This document shows, one piece after another, positions 24,544-32,686 of a stretch of 64,000 bases of DNA. How positions within the stretch are numbered: the first letter of the stretch is position 1; every line of letters starts with the position of its first letter. The position numbers and the translations under genes are program-made. The notes beneath the pieces are model-generated. The model saw only the letters and a program-made list of their open reading frames with translations. It did not search any database and was not told where the DNA came from. The stretch covers positions 1 through 64,000 of the forward strand of contig CAJUSI010000025.1 in assembly GCA_910589035.1 (NCBI GenBank), read 5' to 3'. The stretch comes from an uncultured Acetatifactor sp. (GTDB taxonomy: Bacteria; Bacillota; Clostridia; Lachnospirales; Lachnospiraceae).

Positions 24544-25593
24544 TCATCCGTCTTCTATTATAGCGGCTTTTCCCCTCCCGGACAACTTCTCTTTGCCGCT
24601 TTTTGGGGAAACATCTGGTCCGTCGGCGTACAGCCCGTGCATTCTGCGGATCTCCTCCCGCATCTCCTCCACAAAGGCTGCCGGGGACAGGGCTTTCACC
24701 CTGCTGCCCTGGGACAGGAGGAACATGTTCACGCCGGCGCCGTACACCTCCGCCTCCAGGACGGACGTGTCCCCGGTCTTGTCCACCACCCTGGCCGTGG
24801 GGATTCTGTCCAGGATAGACTGGACGGAATTGCCGGTGTATGCAAAGCGGATTTTGCGGTACTCCCCCGGCGTCATGAACTGTATTTTGCTTCTCAGCTC
24901 TCCCTCGTCAAACTGGTATTTTCTGTCCGGCTGAAAACGCTTCCTGTGCTCCACGATCCGTATGATTCTGTCCGCGCGGTAGTACAGGGGTTTTCCGTCC
25001 TCCTCATCACAGCGGTAAGCAATCAGGTAAAAATAGAATTCGGAAAAGGTGATTGCGGCGGGGCGGAGTCTTCTCTCCACCAGCTCTCTGGTGATCTTGT
25101 AATATCTCACCGATATCTCAATTCTCTCATGGATGCATCTGATCAGCTGCCACAGATTCTGAATCACACTTTCGCAGTCATGGCCGACCTCGTTATAGTG
25201 GTACATTTCCTTCGTGATGAGCTTCTCCAGCATGGCTCTGTCATTGCAGGATGTAAATTTCTTCAGCTTAGAGACGAGCTCCAGGATTTCCGCCTTGCTG
25301 AAGGCTCTGCAGCCGATCATCATCTTGATGACGGCAATCAGCTCCTTGCTCAGGAGAAAGCCGTCAAGCTCCAGGTAATAGGCTCTGGCATTTGGGGCAT
25401 ATTTCAGCTCCGTGTTGCCCACCAGCTCCCGGTTTTCACAGAGAAAGTTTTTGATCTCCCCCACATCCCGGGATATGCTTTTGCCGGACACGCCGTATTC
25501 CCGGGCCAGATTCCGGACGGAAATCCCTTCTCCCCTCATGGCCCTGAAGAAAATCTCCAGCATTCTGTTCTTTTTTGTCCCCGTACTGCTCAT
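24544..25593 (-). CDS. WYL-domain transcriptional regulator
   Basis: The 349-residue protein has an N-terminal winged helix-turn-helix (ISVRNLAREYGVSGKSISRD) and a WYL-type ligand-binding region (RPAAITFSEFYFYLIAYRCD, the tyrosine-rich WYL core), followed by a C-terminal WCX-type extension (RVKALSPAAFVEEMREEI). WYL regulators bind nucleic acid ligands and often control phage-defence operons. ATG 25593 follows GAGAGGG; the frame is open 15 codons further up. It heads the dynamin operon and probably controls it. Confidence 0.85.
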   Translation of the reverse strand: MSSTGTKKNRMLEIFFRAMRGEGISVRNLAREYGVSGKSISRDVGEIKNFLCENRELVGNTELKYAPNARAYYLELDGFLLSKELIAVIKMMIGCRAFSKAEILELVSKLKKFTSCNDRAMLEKLITKEMYHYNEVGHDCESVIQNLWQLIRCIHERIEISVRYYKITRELVERRLRPAAITFSEFYFYLIAYRCDEEDGKPLYYRADRIIRIVEHRKRFQPDRKYQFDEGELRSKIQFMTPGEYRKIRFAYTGNSVQSILDRIPTARVVDKTGDTSVLEAEVYGAGVNMFLLSQGSRVKALSPAAFVEEMREEIRRMHGLYADGPDVSPKSGKEKLSGRGKAAIIEDG

Positions 25594-25951
25594 TCCCTCT
25601 CCCCCCGTTTTACAGGTGCGACATCCTCCCGGAATCACCAGGCCTTATTTTATGCGGCTTCCGGGGCATGATTTTGATAAATTCCCCGACGCTCCTGTCC
25701 GACCGGCCTTCCTGTAGGTATACCTTACCAGGGCAGCCGGACAAACACCTGTCCCTTTGAAAAAAATTATATACCAAATGCGATTCTGCCGATGGCAATA
25801 AAATTTTATAATGGCTAATCGCCTTAAAGCAGGCGGAAGGGAGCTGGGCGAGCACTGTATATAATCATTTATTTTATATATCAGGGCGGAAAAAGTCAAT
25901 GAAATTCCCGCCTTACGGTTCTCCGTGCATCGGCTGCCGTGCCGTGAACAA

Positions 25952-25987
25952 TTTCTCACAACTGAGAAATTTCTCATAACTGAGAAA
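25952..25987. promoter_or_regulatory. tandem palindromic operator upstream of pncB
   Basis: Two adjacent perfect palindromes, TTTCTCAcaacTGAGAAA (25952-25969) and TTTCTCAtaacTGAGAAA (25970-25987), have 7-bp arms and 4-bp spacers that differ at one base. They end 24 bp before the pncB -35 box. This is a strong candidate operator for two dimers of an unknown regulator, likely one that senses NAD or nicotinate. I could not match it to a known NAD regulator site. Confidence 0.75.
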
Positions 25988-26011
25988 TGTCCCATAATTG
26001 CAGGCCTCTTC

Positions 26012-26040
26012 TTGCAATTTTGCGCCCATGGGTTTATGAT
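26012..26040 (+). promoter_or_regulatory. sigma-A type promoter of pncB
   Basis: TTGCAA (26012-26017) and TATGAT (26035-26040) are spaced 17 bp and lie 46 bases upstream of the pncB start codon, with GAGGAAG as binding site in between. Confidence 0.65.
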
Positions 26041-26086
26041 AATCAAGAACAGATAAAAAGCCTGATACGGCAGAAAAGAGGAAGCT

Positions 26087-27541
26087 ATGGACAGACAGAA
26101 CCTGACTCTGATGACCGACCTCTACGAGCTCACTATGATGCAGGGCTATTTCCGGCATAAGGACCGCAATGAGACCGTCATCTTCGACGCCTTTTACCGC
26201 AGTAATCCCTGTAACGGCGGATACGCCATTTCCGCCGGCCTGGAGCAGGTCATCCAATATATCCGGGAGCTGCGGTTTGACTGGGAAGACATCGATTATC
26301 TCGCCTCCCTGAATATTTTTGAAAAGGATTTCCTGGAATACCTGCGCACCTTCCGTTTTTCCGGAGACATCTGGGCCATCCCGGAGGGCACCGTCATGTT
26401 TCCCAGAGAACCGGTGATCAAGGTGATCGCCCCCATCATGGAGGCCCAGCTGGTGGAGACGGCCATCCTGAACATCATCAACCATCAGAGTCTCATCGCC
26501 ACCAAGGCGGCCAGGGTCTGTTATGCCGCCAGAGGCGACGGAATCATGGAGTTCGGACTGCGCCGGGCCCAGGGACCGGACGCCGGAACCTACGGGGCGA
26601 GAGCCGCCATGATCGGCGGCTGCATCGGCACCAGCAACGTGCTTTGCGGGCAGCTCTTCGACGTACCCGTCAAAGGCACCCATGCCCACAGCTGGATCAT
26701 GAGCTTCCCCGATGAATACACCGCGTTTAAGACCTATGCGGATATGTATCCTTCCGCCTGCATCCTTCTGGCGGATACCTACGACACCCTGAAATCCGGC
26801 GTTCCCAACGCCATCCGGGTCTTCACGGAAATGCGGGAAGCGGGCGTCCCCTTAAGCTTCTACGGCATCCGCCTGGACAGCGGAGACCTGGCATATCTTT
26901 CCAAAAAGGCCCGGAAGATGCTGGATGAAGCCGGCTTCCCGGATGCGGTGATTTCCGCCTCCAACGATCTGGACGAATACCTCATCGACAGCCTGAAGGC
27001 ACAGGGCGCCGCCATCACCTCCTGGGGCGTGGGCACCAACCTGATTACCTCCAAGGACAATCCCTCCTTCGGCGGAGTCTATAAGCTGGCGGCAATCCAG
27101 GACAAAAACGGGGATTTCGTTCCAAAGATTAAACTCTCCGAGAACAGCGAGAAAATCACCAATCCCGGCAATAAAAAGATTTACCGGGTTTACGAAAAGG
27201 AAACCGGCAAGGTCAAAGCCGATCTGATCTGTCTGGCGGAGGAAGAGTACCGGGAAGAGGATGAGCTTCTGCTCTTTGATCCCCAGGAGCCCTGGAAAAA
27301 GACCAGGCTGGCCGGCGGCTCCTACCGCCTGCGCCCTCTTATGGAGCATATTTTCGAAAAGGGGAAATGTCTCTATACCTCGCCGAAGGTCATGGAGATC
27401 CGGGCTTACTGCCGGCGGGAGCTGGACACCCTATGGGACGAGACAAAGCGCCTGGTCAATCCAAACGAGGTATATGTGGATCTTTCCCAGAAGCTGTATG
27501 ATACGAAGATCCGGCTCCTGGAGGAGATGAGCGGGAACTGA
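26087..27541 (+). CDS. pncB: nicotinate phosphoribosyltransferase
   Basis: The 484-residue protein converts nicotinate and PRPP, with ATP, to nicotinate mononucleotide in the NAD salvage pathway. Family signatures include the N-terminal LMTDLYELTMMQGYF, FDAFYRSNPCNGGYAI, EFGLRRAQGPDAG, GTHAHSWIMSF (the active-site His region) and FYGIRLDSGDLAYLSK. Its length is normal for the family. It is the one long plus-strand gene and is transcribed away from the WYL operon. Its promoter and tandem palindromic operator suggest regulation by pyridine nucleotide status. Confidence 0.95.
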   Translation: MDRQNLTLMTDLYELTMMQGYFRHKDRNETVIFDAFYRSNPCNGGYAISAGLEQVIQYIRELRFDWEDIDYLASLNIFEKDFLEYLRTFRFSGDIWAIPEGTVMFPREPVIKVIAPIMEAQLVETAILNIINHQSLIATKAARVCYAARGDGIMEFGLRRAQGPDAGTYGARAAMIGGCIGTSNVLCGQLFDVPVKGTHAHSWIMSFPDEYTAFKTYADMYPSACILLADTYDTLKSGVPNAIRVFTEMREAGVPLSFYGIRLDSGDLAYLSKKARKMLDEAGFPDAVISASNDLDEYLIDSLKAQGAAITSWGVGTNLITSKDNPSFGGVYKLAAIQDKNGDFVPKIKLSENSEKITNPGNKKIYRVYEKETGKVKADLICLAEEEYREEDELLLFDPQEPWKKTRLAGGSYRLRPLMEHIFEKGKCLYTSPKVMEIRAYCRRELDTLWDETKRLVNPNEVYVDLSQKLYDTKIRLLEEMSGN

Positions 27542-27623
27542 AAGCGGGGATGCGACGGCGCTTAACGCTTCTGTCCTGCACGATATGGGCAGCGCTTCGC
27601 TTCCGGCCTGTCAGGTTCAAAAT

Positions 27624-27728
27624 AAAGGGGCTGCCCGGAAACGCCTGTACGCCTGCAATATATGCTGTGACACATTGGGATTCACAACCCTGTATTGCGG
27701 ATCTGCAGCATTCCCGGCAACCCCTTTT
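27624..27728. other. 105-bp nested inverted-repeat element (terminator or structured RNA)
   Basis: Outer arms at 27624-27640 and 27711-27728 (AAAGGGG, TGCC and GGAA matching in reverse complement) are nearly perfect. A second pair, GCAATATA and TGTATTGC, and an inner GTGA/TCAC pair nest within. It sits between the convergent pncB and spoVT genes and ends in TTTT on the plus strand, so it may terminate both transcripts, but the size is larger than a usual terminator. Confidence 0.5.
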
Positions 27729-27763
27729 CTTCCATACAAATGACTCTCCGTTGAAATCCTGTT

Positions 27764-28309
27764 TTACTGCTCCATCTGTCTTCCCAGGAATCCTGCCGCC
27801 GACATCAGAAGCTTCTGTTCCACCTCACCCATGCGGGTCTTATTGTCATTCTGCAGAAGCACTACGCTGCCTATGATATCCCCCTCGCAGAGGATGGGCG
27901 CAATGGCCTCGTGCTGATAATCTTCGCCGCCCTCGTCGCAGACGGAGATAAAGCTTCTCTCCCCCCTGGAAGCCATAATGGTCTCCCTGTTATGGATTTT
28001 CTCATCCATCTGCCTGCTTACGGATTTGTTCACCATCTGTTTGTAGCCGCCCGCCGCCGCAATGAACTGATCCCTGTCCGCAATCAGCGCCGCATGTCCG
28101 GACACCTGGGCCAGGCTCTCCGCATACTGCTTTGCGAAGGTGCTCATCTCCCCGATGGGGGAATATTTCTTCAGAATCACCTGGCCCTCCCTGTCCGTGA
28201 AGATCTCCAGCGGATCCGATTCCCGAATATGCAGGGTCCTGCGGATTTCTTTGGGAATGACAATTCTGCCCAGGTCATCTATACGTCTCACAATTCCTGT
28301 TGCCTTCAT
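27764..28309 (-). CDS. spoVT: stage V sporulation protein T (AbrB-family regulator)
   Basis: The 181-residue protein starts with the AbrB swapped-hairpin DNA-binding domain (MKATGIVRRIDDLGRIVIPK, EIRRTLHIRESDPLEIF) and ends with a GAF-like domain (CEGDIIGSVVLLQNDNK). SpoVT regulates forespore genes under SigG. Length and order match the family. GGAGG precedes the ATG. In many Firmicutes spoVT follows mfd closely, while here mfd is 35 kb away on the same strand. It supports a spore-forming host. Confidence 0.95.
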   Translation of the reverse strand: MKATGIVRRIDDLGRIVIPKEIRRTLHIRESDPLEIFTDREGQVILKKYSPIGEMSTFAKQYAESLAQVSGHAALIADRDQFIAAAGGYKQMVNKSVSRQMDEKIHNRETIMASRGERSFISVCDEGGEDYQHEAIAPILCEGDIIGSVVLLQNDNKTRMGEVEQKLLMSAAGFLGRQMEQ

Positions 28310-28398
28310 AAAAATGCCTCCGTTTATTTATCTTTGTACTGTAGATTTCCATACTATTATCTGTAAACGGTGGCATTTTATACCTTGAAAAGCAGATT

Positions 28399-28857
28399 CT
28401 AAATTTGAAATCCCGCGGCGGCAATTTCCGCAATCACCTGACGGGCCTTCTCCGCCTCCTCCAGGGCGATGCCAAGTATAAAACGGTCCCTGGATTTAAA
28501 ATACCTCTGCATTTTCACGTCTACATTCTGCATGGTAAGGCAGTTGACAATCATGCTGATTCCCCGCCATGTAAGCCGTTTTCCTTCAATGCACAGCATG
28601 ACCACATCCCGGTCCGTGGAAATCTCCATCTGATCCAGCCCATTCCCCAGCTCCGCCATGCACTGGTGAAGTCTTGGAGCGTCCACCTCCCTGATCAGAA
28701 ACACAAGCTGATCCACATGGATGGTAATACAGTCGTAGGAGATACCGTTTTCTTCCAGTATCCCCAGTATTTTCTGTATGCTTTTCTCATCATTTGCCAG
28801 TTTGTCCCGCTCCATCGTCACCCGCAACGCAGGAAATTCCCGAATTATCTCTTCCAT
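28399..28857 (-). CDS. tandem ACT-domain protein, aspartokinase-like
   Basis: The 152 residues form two ACT-like beta-alpha-beta units (IQKILGILEENGISYDCITI with VDQLVFLIRE, and VVMLCIEGKRLTWRGISMIV) resembling the regulatory half of aspartokinase, without the kinase domain. Such proteins usually bind an amino acid. It begins 3 bases after the CdsB-like gene stop (that gene starts at 30129), so the two are co-translated. The ACT protein may sense a sulfur or aspartate-family amino acid; the ligand is not predictable. Confidence 0.65.
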   Translation of the reverse strand: MEEIIREFPALRVTMERDKLANDEKSIQKILGILEENGISYDCITIHVDQLVFLIREVDAPRLHQCMAELGNGLDQMEISTDRDVVMLCIEGKRLTWRGISMIVNCLTMQNVDVKMQRYFKSRDRFILGIALEEAEKARQVIAEIAAAGFQI

Positions 28858-28860
28858 CTC

Positions 28861-30129
28861 TTACTCCAGCATCATCTTGATGATTTCTTTATCCGTCTGG
28901 TGCATTCCCACCTTTCCGATATACCCCACGCAGCTGATGGTCTCCCCCGCATCCTCCTTCAGAATCCCGGTATAGGCCTCGTATTCCCTGTTCTGCATGG
29001 CCAGATAATGAGCCATCATGGAGGCGTCGATGCTGGAGGCGATTTTAGCCGCGCAGGAAATCTTTGCCCCGTCGCAGATAATTCCGGGAATATTGGCCAG
29101 GGTATTGTCAATGGTGGCCTTGATCTGTCCGATGGTTCCTCCGGCCATATAGGTGATGGCCGCCGCGGAAGCACAGGCGGCGGAAACCGCTCCGCAGAAT
29201 GCGGATAATTTTCCGATAAATTCTTTCTGATATATTGTGAGAAGGCTGGAGAATACCAGGGCGCGGTACAGCTTTTCCGTGGGGATATTCTTCTCCCTGG
29301 CATAGACGATCACCGGCACCGAGGAGGCGATTCCCTGGTTGCCGCTCCCGGAATTGATGATGACGGGCATGTCGCAGCCCCCCATGCGCGCCTCCGACGC
29401 TGCGGCGGCAAAGGCCTTCATGCGGGTAACCACTCCGTCCGCATAGGATTCCCGGATCATACGGCCGATGCCGATGCCGTAATTCCCGGAAATCCCCTCA
29501 TAGGCAATATCCATATTATACCGTATCTGACGCTCGTATATCTCCCGGATCCGCCCAAGCTCCACCTCGTCGGCGAAGGCTTTGATGGCCTCCAGGGAAA
29601 GCCCTGACCGATCCGTGGAATAGCCCTTTTCCGCCAGCTCCTTCTGCTTCTCAAAGACCACGCTGCCATCCTTTGTAATGGACACCACATTGGTGTGGGT
29701 ATGCCTCACCTCAACCTCCACGGTATGTCCCGACGCGGAAAGCGCAATGATAAAATGCAGGGGAATCTCGGAATCCAGATACTCCACCGCGCAGCGCCCC
29801 CCGTCCAGAAGTCCGCGGGCCCTGGCCCGCCCCGCATCATCCACCTTTTCCAGCACCTCCATGCCGGCGTCAGGGTTCCCTGCCACTGCTCCCAGCGCAC
29901 AGGCCGTCTCGATTCCCGTCATGCCGCCGGATCCCGGAATCGTAACGCAGCGGACATTTTTAATCATATTCCCCGAGCATTTTGCCACGATCCTCTCCGG
30001 CTCGCAGCCCAGGACTTCCCTTCCCCTGGCTGAGGCGTAGGCCAGGGCAATGGGCTCCGTACACCCGAACGCCGGAACCAGTTCCTCTTTCAGAATACTG
30101 ATAAATTCTTCCTGCAGTCTCTTCTCCAT
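28861..30129 (-). CDS. UPF0597/CdsB family protein (L-cysteine desulfidase or serine dehydratase-like)
   Basis: The 422-residue protein begins with FGCTEPIALAYASARGREVL and has CSGNMIKNVRCVTIPGSGG, and near the C-terminus ACASAAAITYMAGG and SCAAKIASSIDASM with Cys residues for an Fe-S cluster. This matches the L-serine dehydratase alpha-like family (YhaM/CdsB) that breaks down cysteine to pyruvate, sulfide and ammonia. Reaction assigned by family only. It is co-translated with the ACT-domain protein. Confidence 0.8.
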   Translation of the reverse strand: MEKRLQEEFISILKEELVPAFGCTEPIALAYASARGREVLGCEPERIVAKCSGNMIKNVRCVTIPGSGGMTGIETACALGAVAGNPDAGMEVLEKVDDAGRARARGLLDGGRCAVEYLDSEIPLHFIIALSASGHTVEVEVRHTHTNVVSITKDGSVVFEKQKELAEKGYSTDRSGLSLEAIKAFADEVELGRIREIYERQIRYNMDIAYEGISGNYGIGIGRMIRESYADGVVTRMKAFAAAASEARMGGCDMPVIINSGSGNQGIASSVPVIVYAREKNIPTEKLYRALVFSSLLTIYQKEFIGKLSAFCGAVSAACASAAAITYMAGGTIGQIKATIDNTLANIPGIICDGAKISCAAKIASSIDASMMAHYLAMQNREYEAYTGILKEDAGETISCVGYIGKVGMHQTDKEIIKMMLE

Positions 30130-30336
30130 AGTATCGTACCCTCAATCATTCCCTTTTCCCATGCATTCCCATTTTCCCGTATAACGGCCGTCTCCTGCCC
30201 GCGGCCGATGAAATTTCCATCTTCATCATACCTCATTTTGCGGAACCCGTCAAAGGAATTTATATAAAATGAGGCTTCTCCCCCGCTGCAACGCCCGCCG
30301 GCATTCTCCACAGCTTTCTCATTTTCCCTTTCCCCC

Positions 30337-31725
30337 TCACTCTTTAACGGCACGGTCAAATCCATGCACCCAGTCACAGCACAGATAATAGATCAGGTAG
30401 ATCACCGAACTGATGCCCCAGGTCAGCGGATAAGCCCAGTAAATATAACCTATCTCATGGGTCAGATGCATGACGATGACGATGTATGTAATCCGCAGGG
30501 CACACCAGACCGCCAGCATAACGCACATGGGGACGAAAGCCTTTCCGGCTCCCCGGCAGATCGCCGCCACGGAATGGGAAAAGGCCAGCAGGCAGTAGAA
30601 AAGCGCCACCGTATGGGCCTGGCGGACACCCAGTTCAATCACCCCCGGTGTCCGGTCAAACATCCCGATCAGCCAGGGTGCACAGAAATAGCAGCAGACC
30701 CCGATGACTTCCGCCGAAAGCACCGCCGCCAGAATACTGAAGCGCGCGCCCTTTTTGGCCCGGTCATATTGTTTCGCCCCAAGATTCTGGCTGATAAAGG
30801 TCGTGCTGGCCATGTTAAAGCTGGTAATGGGAAGGAAAGCAAACCCCTCAATCTTGGCGTGCGTTCCGTAAGCGGCCATGGCCAGCCTGCCAAAGGAATT
30901 GATCTGAGACTGCACGATCACATTGGCAAAGGCGATCACGGAATTCTGTACCCCGGAGGGCAGGCCGTTATGTATGATCTCCAGGAGCATATCTCTGTGA
31001 AAGCGGATCTTCTTCCATTCCACGGTAAAGATATTCCCCTTCTGCAGCAGATGCGCCATGCAAAGCGCCACACTGGCGGCCTGGGAAATCACCGTCGCCA
31101 CGGCCGCAGCCCAGACGCCCCACTCGAACACATACAGGAACAGCACGTCCAGCACCACATTCATAACCGAAGAAAATATCAGATAATGCAGCGGCCGGCG
31201 GCTGTCCCCCAGAGCGTTCATGATGCTGCGGCACACATTGTACAGCACCAGGGCCAGCGACCCCAGAAAATAATAGCGGAAATACTCCACCGCCTCGGGC
31301 AGTACCGCCGGGTCCGTCTGCATCCATACCAGGAAGGTGGGCGTAAAGGCCACCCCTACCACGGTCAAAAGCACGCCGCTCACAATGCCGAAGGCCAGCA
31401 CCGTGTGGACGGCACGGGAAACCTGAGCCTCGTCCCCCGCCCCGAAATACCGGGAGATCACCACCCCCGCGCCCATGGCAATCCCCGCAAAGAAGCTGAT
31501 CATGAGGAAAATCAGAGTCCCCGAGGAGGTCACCGCCGCCAGCGCGTTGGTCCCCAGGCACTTTCCCACGATGAAAGCGTCCGCCGTATTGTACATCTGC
31601 TGAAACACCTGGCTTAAGAACACCGGCAGCGCGAACCCCAGCATCAGGGTATAGGGGTTCCCCTGCGTCATGTCCCTGGTGTGAGCGGATTGCCTCTTCT
31701 GTGTTTTCTCCCGTATTTGTCCCAT
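30337..31725 (-). CDS. MATE family efflux transporter
   Basis: About 462 residues with twelve hydrophobic segments. Early MATE landmarks are FALPVFLSQVFQQMYNTADAF-type TM1 and MGAGVVISRYFGAGDEAQ, and the second half has GLPSGVQNSVIAFANVIVQS. It would export drugs or metabolites by Na+ or H+ exchange. I prefer the ATG at 31725 with AGGAAG before it; an in-frame ATG at 31764 is possible. About 200 bases separate it from the CdsB-like gene and contain no convincing gene. Confidence 0.9.
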   Translation of the reverse strand: MGQIREKTQKRQSAHTRDMTQGNPYTLMLGFALPVFLSQVFQQMYNTADAFIVGKCLGTNALAAVTSSGTLIFLMISFFAGIAMGAGVVISRYFGAGDEAQVSRAVHTVLAFGIVSGVLLTVVGVAFTPTFLVWMQTDPAVLPEAVEYFRYYFLGSLALVLYNVCRSIMNALGDSRRPLHYLIFSSVMNVVLDVLFLYVFEWGVWAAAVATVISQAASVALCMAHLLQKGNIFTVEWKKIRFHRDMLLEIIHNGLPSGVQNSVIAFANVIVQSQINSFGRLAMAAYGTHAKIEGFAFLPITSFNMASTTFISQNLGAKQYDRAKKGARFSILAAVLSAEVIGVCCYFCAPWLIGMFDRTPGVIELGVRQAHTVALFYCLLAFSHSVAAICRGAGKAFVPMCVMLAVWCALRITYIVIVMHLTHEIGYIYWAYPLTWGISSVIYLIYYLCCDWVHGFDRAVKE

Positions 31726-31817
31726 ACTATCTTCCTGTCCGTCCTTTCCGTCCGTCCTTTTCATCCTATATACTCAGGACCGCTGAAATCTCTGATTTGT
31801 CTATGGCGAGCATATAT

Positions 31818-32501
31818 TTATTCTTTCCGATATACTTTTACCTTCTCTTCCGCTTCTCTTTTCGTCATGGAAAATACACTCATGAGCATATTTTCTGTTT
31901 CTTCTGTGCCTTTCCCATCTTTTACTGCCTCGTCAATCATTCTCCTGCAGGCATTTTCCAATTGCAGTTGAAGCGCAGCTTTGCTGTCCTGGAGTTCCTG
32001 TATATCATCCTGGAGTTCCTGTATGTCGTCTTTGAGCTCCGCAATAATTTCCCGTGACAGTTTGATCGCCGGTTCCACTTCTTCACTCACCTCCTCGTAC
32101 AGATCCATATCCTTCTTCAGAAGATAACGGCATGTCTTCCAGGGAAATTCCCTTATGTCCTTCTGGGCACTTTCCGGCAGGACTCCGCGTTCCCCCTCAT
32201 GGCCCAGCGCCGCCTGGCATCCTGAGAGGAGCTCTGCCAGATCCCGTTTTACATTTTCCCGGGCTGCCGTATCCGCCTTTTTCTCTTCCGTCAGAACTTC
32301 GCCTATCTGTTTGCGGAAACGAATCGGAAGAAACGGGATCAGGATATTCAGATGCTTCTCTTCTATCTTTTCCAGGCTATACTCCTGCACCTTCAGAATC
32401 GGTATGCGGTAAATATGCTCTGTCCCGCAAAGCTGCAGGAACCGCGGCACTTCTGTTAATTCCATAAACACCGGCAGCATCTCCGTCTTCTGAAATCCCA
32501 T
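31818..32501 (-). pseudogene. Rpn/PD-(D/E)XK nuclease family remnant (C-terminal part)
   Basis: The 227 residues start with YRIPILKVQEYSLEKIEEKH and LNILIPFLPIRFRKQIGEVL, the region that follows the nuclease core in Rpn family recombination-promoting nucleases. The PD-(D/E)XK catalytic core is absent. A coiled-coil repeat (DDIQELQDDIQELQD) and a short helical tail remain. The upstream 180 bases contain no matching N-terminus, so the gene has probably been cut off from its catalytic half and is inactive. Confidence 0.6.
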
Positions 32502-32667
32502 GCAATTTAAATGATGTGGAATGAAAAAGCACAGAATTCATTGAAACAAGACGGGAGAATGCAATGAAATACTCCCATAGAATACAGATTTTGCTGCAAT
32601 TCAATAGAATGTATGCTTTTAGAGATAGTTTAACAGAGAACGGAGGATTTGGCAAGAAAAATTTGGG

Positions 32668-32685
32668 CAGACGGAAAATCGTCTG
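32668..32685 (-). terminator. probable terminator of transglutaminase operon
   Basis: Directly after the transglutaminase stop is a hairpin with 6-bp arms CAGACG and CGTCTG around a 6-base loop, followed on the minus strand by CAAATTTTT. Confidence 0.45.
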
Positions 32686-32686
32686 T

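Larger units (their letters stand above)
25594..26086. promoter_or_regulatory. divergent intergenic region between WYL regulator and pncB
   Basis: No gene is seen. Minus-strand TATAAT at 25766-25771 is a possible -10 for the WYL operon, but its -35 is weak. The right half carries the pncB promoter and the tandem palindromes described separately. Confidence 0.4.

Noticed and set aside
26087..26689. Antisense ORF over the start of pncB
   Set aside because: It mirrors conserved pncB codons and is not a separate gene.
30090..30377. 95-codon ORF between the MATE and CdsB-like genes
   Set aside because: It begins inside the MATE gene and ends inside the CdsB-like gene; a possible short protein in between has no clear start.
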